A stretch of DNA of 64,000 bases. It comes from Hymenopus coronatus. Taxonomy: Eukaryota > Arthropoda > Insecta > Mantodea > Hymenopodidae. This document shows positions 57,060-64,000 of the stretch, piece by piece. The notes beneath the pieces are model-generated. The model had not been told where the DNA came from, searched no databases, and saw only the letters and a program-made list of their open reading frames with translations. The stretch covers positions 100,192,501 through 100,256,500 of the forward strand of contig CM060883.1 in assembly GCA_030762935.1 (NCBI GenBank), written 5' to 3'. The first letter of the stretch is position 1. Each line of letters opens with the position of its first letter. The position numbers and the translations under genes are program-made.

Positions 57060-57303
57060 ACACATTCATTATACCCACTGAGTCATTATAGTAAATATCC
57101 ACATGACTCGCTGTAACACATTATTGTTAAAGAGCTCATTCTTGTCTAGATAAACATTAGCAGAAAGTATCTTAAATTCTTGCTTCCTTATAAGTAGAAG
57201 GTAAATAAGAGAATACACTAAGTAAAACGACAGTCAAATGTTATAAAAATTGGTTCCCATATGGTTGAAATCCGTGTCTATGCAGGGCCAGGAGTTTACA
57301 ACT

Positions 57304-57360
<57 letters not shown>

Positions 57361-57490
57361 AAAGGAATCTCCCAAAAATGGTCAACTCCACGAAAAAAAA
57401 AAGTATATGACATAAATTGTGTGTTTTAACGTGATCTACATTTTTGTATGGTGAGTTTGTGTATATCTCTAAAGCACAAAAGTTCATAAC
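57060..57490 (+). repeat. Dispersed repeat D, partial copy with GA microsatellite
   Basis: Landmarks ATCCACATGACTCGCTG, AAGAGCTCATTCTTGTC, GTCAACTCCACGAAAAAA and TGTGTTTTAACGTGATC follow repeat D order. A GA dinucleotide run of about 50 bp at 57308-57357 replaces part of the middle. It starts directly after the exon donor. Confidence 0.75.
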
Positions 57491-58194
57491 ATTTATTTAA
57501 TGGTAACAAGAGAGCCGCGACTATTCAGCAAATGGGAGCACAAAGGCCCCAGCACTAGGGTTACCAACTGTCCGAAGCGCACGTCAAAAGTCCGATGTTG
57601 ACTAAATTACACTAAATACATATGTATTAATTTCATTTTTTTAATTTCTTACAAAAGCCAAATAATGAAAGTGGACTCACCTAAACTTTTCAATTTGATT
57701 ATTCTCATGTTGGGAGTACTGTGAATTTGTCGCAAAGAATACTAATGTATTCTAATATAAGTTGACGCGTTCATTTGTTAGAGAGCGATGCTCCTATTAA
57801 AATTAGCAAGTCTTTATTGCAAGCACCGATAATAAAATAAAGCTGCAACACTGTCACGGTATAACTGTCCACAAGAAGAAATACACATAAACATTTCACA
57901 TATATGGGTCACATTTTTTATGAGATGCAAAACAGATAATTTGCTGAAGGTTGTTCAACATGTTGCCAGCGTCTAATGCGCTTGTAGAGCGGCTTTTCAG
58001 CGTGATACTAAATGTCTGGAGCTGAAAGTGGAAATACTGTAACACGAACTATTTGTGAAATTTTCCTAAATTTGTTAAATCCGACAACAGGAAAGACTTG
58101 TCAAAGCTGTAAAGTCAGAAAAGAAGTACAACTAGCAACCATAGACTCGGCATGATTCGCAGTGAGTATAGCAGCCACATGCATGTTGTATTTT
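57491..58194. other. Unassigned intron-like sequence
   Basis: No open frame, repeat head or tandem structure that I can support. Composition is AT-rich. Confidence 0.4.
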
Positions 58195-58430
58195 GGTAGT
58201 GTTTAACGCCCGCTTTAACTACTTATGGCACCGCAGGCGGTGACACTGGTGATACATGAATGATGATGGAGCACCGGTGGAATGCGATAGCGGGGGAAAC
58301 CGGAGTACCCGGAGAAAACCCCAGCGCCGCTATGTCCACCACAAATCTCACATGCGGTCGCTTGGGATCGAACCCTGGCCGTCTAGGCGAGAGGCAAGTG
58401 GTCTAACCACTCGGCCACGGCGCGGCCTAC
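58195..58430 (-). repeat. SINE family S2, best-preserved copy
   Basis: On the minus strand, GTGGCCGAGTGGTTAGACC (A box) and AGGGTTCGATCCCAAG (B box) form a Leu/Ser-type tRNA head with a long variable region (CTCGCCTAGACGGCC). The body has GCATGTGAGATTTGTGG, GTTTTCTCCGGGTACTCCGG and TTTCCCCCGCTATCGCATTC, then ACCGCCTGCGGTGCC and GTTAAACAC. The central block resembles the Meta-type SINE core. Confidence 0.85.
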
Positions 58431-58814
58431 ATGCATGTATTGTGAATAATAATAGCAATAATAATATGTTTGAGTTGTCCGGTTTTGGCTCCAGTTAAAG
58501 TTGGCAACCCTACACAGAGTTGATACTTATTACTTATGCTTTACAACAATCGCCTTCTGTATTATTGATATCCCAATGCTAACAAATAGATATAAACTTT
58601 AAAAAAATTGACCCTTGAGCTTCCAAATTTCCAAACTACATTTTGAGATTTTTAGTAATATACTCTATATAGCCTACTTTCGATATTCTAACATCTAGGA
58701 TGTTGGTAAAGTAACTCAGCAATTTTAATATTGCTGCGTCTATATTTCGTTTAAAGGTACTGTTTTCAAATGTTTTCTTCAAATTTCTTTTTACTTTCTC
58801 TACACGTACCTTGT
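58431..58814. other. Unassigned AT-rich sequence
   Basis: A small ATA-rich stretch near 58445 and otherwise unremarkable sequence; no gene seen. Confidence 0.4.
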
Positions 58815-59665
58815 ACATAGTGTATAGAGAAGGTATCGTATTGCACTCAAAAATTCAAAACTGAGGTTTCATCGGAAATACACGTTTTAAGACACATTTT
58901 ACAAAAAAGGTCCGTGTGTCTATGTGTGCGTCGGTGTGTGTGTCTGTGGACAGCAGAGCTCAAAACTGAAAAGACCGTTAAATACCAAACTTGGTATTTA
59001 AGTTTGGTATCTTCCAAGGATGCGACACGAAGATTTTCAAGAAAATCCCCCCCTCTAAACTACCCTTATGTGGATTTTTCGAAAATTGGCTCTTAACGAT
59101 TTTGATTAAAATAAATCATGTTTCATATATTTTATGACCAACAAAATGTATAGCTCATTAAAGCACACAATTTTTGTTTGTAGATATAACCGTTTTCGAG
59201 ATATTCTGGATTACTGGCTTCAATTTTAGCCACTTACGGCTTCCTAAAGCGGGAAAACATATTTTTTCTCGTTCCTTTATTCCTGACAAGCAAAGAGATT
59301 GAAATTTCAATTGTTTCACATAGCGACCGGCTTTTAAAGGGCTAGTCTTTTACCTGTGCAATAGCTGTTTCCTTTCTATTTACAAGTAAGCAAGTAATAA
59401 CACAAAGCTTGCTTATGTTTATCATCATTAGCATGATGCATATTACAGAACCTTTTAGATAGGTTTACCGAACAGCTAGAGGACATCGTATGAATGGAAC
59501 ATATTAGATTTTTCCCTTCTACTTACAAGGAAGCAAGTAATAAGGAAAACTTCTGGTTATGTTTATCTCCATTATCTTGAAGTAGATAGCAGCATAAGCT
59601 TTTTAACAATAATTGGTTACAGAGATAAAGAGAAAGTCATGTGAATGGAACACATAAGATTTGTT
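58815..59665 (-). repeat. Dispersed repeat D, inverted copy with duplicated end
   Basis: It starts GTATAGAGAAGGTATCG, then GAGGTTTCATCGGAAATAC, a TGTGTGTG patch, AATACCAAACTTGGTATTTA and CTTCCAAGGATGCGACAC. The terminal block (CTACTTACAAGGAAGCAAGT to GTCATGTGAATGGAACA) is present twice in different lengths, at about 59375 and 59515-59655. Confidence 0.75.
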
Positions 59666-60565
59666 TTCAATATCTTTGAATACTCAGTAGCTTTACCTGA
59701 TACTAATCACAACTAATTGTTATGTATCTTCCAACATTGGTGGACAATAATTGTCGATTAAATCAACTGACTTAGAGCTTTTTCATAATGCATATTGATT
59801 TTGAAGCTAAATACTGCAAATGATAATTAGTACAAAAAGCATTAAAAGTATACACTCATCACCTAAAAATGTTTTAAGGTCAAACAAACGAACGTTTCTC
59901 AGTAAATTGGCAGTCACTGCTTTTGTTATGGTTCAATGGTACAAACATTAAATTTTGAACAAGTAATTTTTAATCGTTCAACGCGAGAAGCATTTTGGAA
60001 CAATACAGAACTGTTCCAAATTTGATACTTCACTTTTACAGGACGTTCCAATTTTTACATAAAATTTGAAGTTGATAAGATATGAATTATGATTCTAGTG
60101 TTTTCATCGAAGGGTTGCCTTGAACTTCAGAAGGTCCGTCGCCATTAGAGTATCAGCCAGTAATGCTAAAGAGACGTATTGTCGCGTATGTGATAAAGGA
60201 ACTCTTGTTTCTACAATATTTTTAGTATTCCATTATTCTGTGCAATTCCCCTAAATTCTTAAAGAATCACATTTTCCATTTTATTAACTGTTGAAGCTCG
60301 GTAAGGATTGCACCATAACTTTTGTCCATGACTTATCTCCTGGATGACTATCCAGTGAAACACAATGATTTCAGCTTCCTATGAATTGCTCTAGAATTAA
60401 GTATAACTAAGGCACATCACGTGCGATGCCTCCCACACTGACACGATACCAAACATGGTCATCCCGTGTCTCAATGACGGTGTCAGATCGGTCAGTATTG
60501 GGATGAGAAGCTGCACCGGTCTTAGCAGCCTTCCGGCAGGCTTCCGACAGTCTTAGGACAGTCTC
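59666..60565. other. Unassigned sequence
   Basis: About 900 bp without an open frame or repeat that I recognise. The last ~100 bp lead into the 70-bp satellite with degenerate first units (GACAGTCTTAGGACAGTC). Confidence 0.4.
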
Positions 60566-63034
60566 TGGTCAAGCCTTGAGGTACCCTACGTTAGGGAAAG
60601 GAAGGAGTGGACATGAGCTAGACGCAACACTAAGTTGGTCAAGCCTTGAGATATCCTACGTAAGGAAAGGAAGGAGTCGACATGAGCTAGGCGCAACACT
60701 AAGTTGGTCAAGCCTTGAGGTACCCTACGTTAGGAAAAGGAAGGAGTCGACATGAGCTAGACGCAAAACTACGTTGGTCAAGCCTTGATGTATCCTATGT
60801 TAGGGAAAGGAAGTTGTGGAAATCAGCTAGACGCGACACCAAGTTCGTCAAACCTTGAGGTATCCTACGGTAGGGAAGGAGTCGAAATGAGCTAGACGCA
60901 ACACTAAGTTGGTCAAGCCTTGAGGTATCTTATGTTAGGGAAAGGAAGGAGTGGACATGAGCTAGACGCAACACCAAGTTGGTCAAGCCTTGAGGTATCC
61001 TACGTTAGGGAAAGGAAGGAGGGGACATGAGCTAGACGCAACACCAAGTTGGTCAAGCCTTCAGGTATCCTACGTTAGGGAAAGGAAGGAGTCGACATGA
61101 GCTAGGCGCAACACAAAGTTGGTCAAGTCTTGAGGTATCCTACGTTAGGGAAAGGAGGGAGTCGACATGAGCTAGACGCAACACTAAGTTGGTCAAGCCT
61201 TCAGGTATCCTACGTTAGGGAAAGGAAGGAGTGGACATGAGCTAGACGCAACACTAAGTTGGTCAAGCCTTGATATATCCTACGTTAGGGAAAGGAAGGA
61301 GTGGACATGAGCTAGACGCAACACTAAGTTGGTCAAGCCTTAAGGTATCTTACGTTAGGGAAAGGAAGGAGTGCACATGAGCTAGACGCAACACTAAGTT
61401 GGTCAAGCCTTAAGGTATCTTACGTTAGGGAAAGGAAGGAGTGCACATGAGCTAGACGCAACACTAAATTGGTGAAGCCTTGAGGTATCCTACGTTAGGG
61501 AAAGGAAGGAGTGCACATGAGCTAGACGCAACACTAAATTGGTGAAGCCTTGATGTATCCTACGTTAGGGAAAGGAAGGAGTTGACAGGAGCTAGTCGCA
61601 ACACTATGTTGGGCAAGCCTTGATGTATCATACGTTAGTGAAAGGAAGGAGTCGACATGAGCTAGACGCGACACCAAGTTGGTCAAGGCTTGAGGTATCG
61701 TACGCTAGGGAAAGGAAGGAGTGGACATGAGCTAGACGCGACACCAAGTTGGTCAAGACTTGAGGTATCCTACGTTAGGGAAAGGAAGGAGTGGACAAGA
61801 GCTAGACGCAACACCAAGTTGTTCAAGCGTTGGGGTATCCTACTTTAGGGAAAGGAAGGAGTGGACATGAGCTAGACGCGACACCAAGTTGTTCAAGCTT
61901 TGAGGTATCCTACGTTAGGGAAAGGAAGGAGTCGATATGAGCTAGACGCACCACTTAGTTTGTCAAGCCTTGAGGTATCCTACGTTAGGGAAAGGAGGGA
62001 GTCAATATGAGCTAGACGCACCACTAAGTTGGTGAAGCCTTGAGGTATCCTACTTTAGGGAAAGGAAGGAGTGGATATGAGCTAGACGCAACACTAAGTT
62101 GGTCAAGCCTTGAGGTATCCTACTTTAATGAAGGAGTCGATATGAGCTAGACGCACCACTTAGTTTGTCAAGCCTTGAGGTATCCTACGTTAGGGAAAGG
62201 AGGGAGTCGACATGAGCTAGACGCAACACTAAGTTGGTCAAGCCTTGAGGTATCCTACTTTAGGGAAAGGAAGGAGTGGATATGAGCTAGACGCAACACT
62301 AAGTTGGTCAAGCCTTGAGGTATCCTACTTTAATGAAGGAGTCGATATGAACTAGACGCACCACTAAGTTGGTGAAGCCTTGAGGTATCCTACGTTAGGG
62401 CAGGAGTCGGCATGAGCTAGACGCAACACTAAGTTGGTCAAGCCTTGATATATCCTACGTTAGGGAAAGGAAGGAGTGGATATGAGCTAGACGCACCACT
62501 AAGTTGGTGAAGCCTTGAGGTGTCCTACGTTAGGGAAAGGAGGGAGTCGACATGAGCTAGACGCACCACTAAGTTGGTCAAGCCTTGAGGTATCCTATGT
62601 TAGGGAAGGAGTCGATATGAGCTAGACGCACCACTAAGTTGGTCAAGCCTTGAGGTGTCCTACGTTAGGGAAAGGAAGGAGTGGACAAGAGCTAGACGCA
62701 ACACTAAGTTGGTCAAGCCTTGAGGTATCCTACGTTAGGGAAGGAGTCGATATGAGCTAGACGCACCACTAAGTTGGTCAAGCCTTGAGGTGTCCTACGT
62801 TAGGGAAGGAGTCGACATGAGCTAGACGCACCACTAAGTTGGTCAAGCCTTGGGATATTCTACGTTAGGGAAGGAGTCGACATGAGCTAGACGCACCACT
62901 AAGTTGGTCAAGCCTTGGGATATTCTACGTTAGGGAAGGAGTCGATATGAGCTAGACGCAACACTAAGTTGGTCAAGCCTTGGGATATTCTACGTTAGGG
63001 AAGGAGTCGATATGAGCTAGACGCAACACTAAGT
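60566..63034. repeat. ~70-bp satellite
   Basis: About 36 units of GGTCAAGCCTTGAGGTATCC, TACGTTAGGG, AAAGGAAGGAGTCGACATGA and GCTAGACGCAACACTAAGTT. A shorter form lacking AAAGGAAG (about 62 bp) becomes common toward the right. GTGGAC/GTCGAC and ACACTAA/CCACTAA variants are intermixed. The array ends near AACACTAAGTCTACG. Confidence 0.95.
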
Positions 63035-63754
63035 CTACGATATTGTTCCTTCATCGCATCGCAACAATGTCAAGAAGGGGTAAGATTCTTCTTGTATACT
63101 AATTGTTGTCCCCCATTGTTGTAAACCCAACATGCACATTGTTAAGTTCTTAATAACGAAATATATTAGTATTTTGCCGCATGCAACAAGTTTGAGTGTT
63201 GCCTGGTTACGTTCCTAGTCATTAACCTCTTAGGTTGTGACAGTATCGGTCACGTCAGTTGGTATTTCTTGCTCTGTATTTTTACCAAATATATCCATGC
63301 AATATTATTTTGATGCAATTTTAACGACGCTCTATTTATTCGAACAAGTTCCATAGTCGTTAATACTCACTTGTCTGTACTACGGAAAGGACCACTTTAA
63401 AACTCATATACAGCATTGTGTTTGGATGGCACGATGAACCTACACATTTTAATTTCTGCTCTTGCCTCAAGTACCGTATACGGACCAAGAAATTTTAGTG
63501 TAGTAAAGATTTCACTTACAATCCAGATCAAAATCTTCCAGACACTCAGCAAAGTACACATATACTATGTTTCAAAAATGTACAAAATAGTTGTATTTGA
63601 GTGTGTTTTTCTACTTGCCCCGTCATCATTCATGCATGTCGACCACGGGTGAGGTAAAGCACCTGGCCAGAAAGCCACACTCCATCAACAGCATATTTCC
63701 GGCCGAGAACAGTTGGACTAGGACCAAATAACTTGCACTCAGTCAGTATATACA
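63035..63754. other. Unassigned sequence
   Basis: No feature recognised. The open frame at 63416-63652 has no motif, and its composition does not differ from its surroundings. Confidence 0.4.
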
Positions 63755-63985
63755 TACATAGACCACTCGCCTCTCACCTAGACGGCCCGGGTCCAATTCC
63801 AAGCAACCGCATGTGAGATTTTTGGTGGACAAAGCGGCGCAGGGGCGGGTTTTCTCCGGTTTCCCCCGCCATCGCATTCCACCGGTGCTCCATCTTCATT
63901 CATGTATCATCAGTGTTACCGCCTGCGGTGCCATAAGTAGCTAAAGCGGGTGTCAAACACAATAAAAAAATATATATACACATAC
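63755..63985 (+). repeat. SINE family S2, plus-strand copy
   Basis: It begins within the tRNA head (TAGACCACTCGCCTCTCACC, TAGACGGCCCGGGTCCAATTCC). It continues with GCATGTGAGATTTTTGGTGG, GGTTTTCTCCGGTTTCCCCC, CGCATTCCACCGGTGCTCC and GCCTGCGGTGCCATAAG, and ends with AAACACAATAAAAAAATAT, so the 3' end of the family is A/T-rich. Confidence 0.8.
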
Positions 63986-64000
63986 ATCTATTTACTCATA

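Noticed and set aside
48718..63034. CRISPR-like arrays
   Set aside because: Units are contiguous tandem repeats without unique spacers, and the DNA is eukaryotic.
63416..63652. 78-residue open frame
   Set aside because: No motif, no splice context and no compositional signal.

Overview
This window is animal nuclear DNA dominated by repeats. The evidence is intron-type splice signals, satellite arrays, tRNA-derived SINEs, a mariner relic, non-LTR retrotransposons with CCHC gag and EN-RT-RNase H proteins, and a decayed Polinton/Maverick (adintovirus-like) element. Nothing points to a bacterium, plasmid or free virus. The host looks like an invertebrate; I cannot name the phylum from the sequence. 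Unique host sequence is scarce: one convincing exon (56878-57056) and one weak candidate (17718-17860).

Layout. 1-2020: 52-bp satellite. 2021-2670 and 15944-16905: two halves of one ~96-bp satellite split by a 13.3-kb retrotransposon block. That block (2671-15943) is a nearly full-length I-group non-LTR element (family A; ORF1 broken, ORF2 largely open) followed head-to-tail by three ~2.44-kb copies of its 3' part, all 5'-truncated at the same base. 16945-20560: copies of a dispersed noncoding family, two of them as a long inverted repeat. 20755-21900: tRNA-headed SINEs. 22185-22895: probable LTR.

24157-42035: a degenerate Polinton. From left to right it holds major capsid, minor capsid, adenain-like protease and a PLA2/pX-like protein on the minus strand. 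It continues with packaging ATPase, fibre-like protein, a small helical ORF, a conserved Polinton ORF and a chromo-integrase on the plus strand. A protein-primed-type DNA polymerase B lies on the minus strand. Almost every gene carries frameshifts or stops. The integrase is cut between its catalytic core and its chromodomain by a 7.8-kb composite retrotransposon (29831-37640). This composite is an ORF1-only segment of family B fused to a full-length family A copy, inside a single 10-12-bp target-site duplication.

42035-46600: on the minus strand, upstream of the polymerase, lie an acceptor site, a 3.7-kb AT-rich satellite, an exon with a canonical donor, a short ATG exon and a TATA box. This suggests the polymerase gene was spliced with its promoter about 4.5 kb upstream, although the frame across the big intron is not kept in this copy. 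47975-48585: foldback mariner relic. 48718-56812: 88-bp satellite with a ~1584-bp higher-order repeat, ending 65 bp before the host exon. 58195-58430 and 63755-63985: a second SINE family. 60566-63034: ~70-bp satellite.

How the parts relate: the layers give a relative history. The Polinton came first, then the composite retrotransposon inside it. The family A block landed in the 96-bp satellite and then expanded in tandem. No gene system here looks functional as a whole. The longest open frame is family A ORF2 at 4613-7633.
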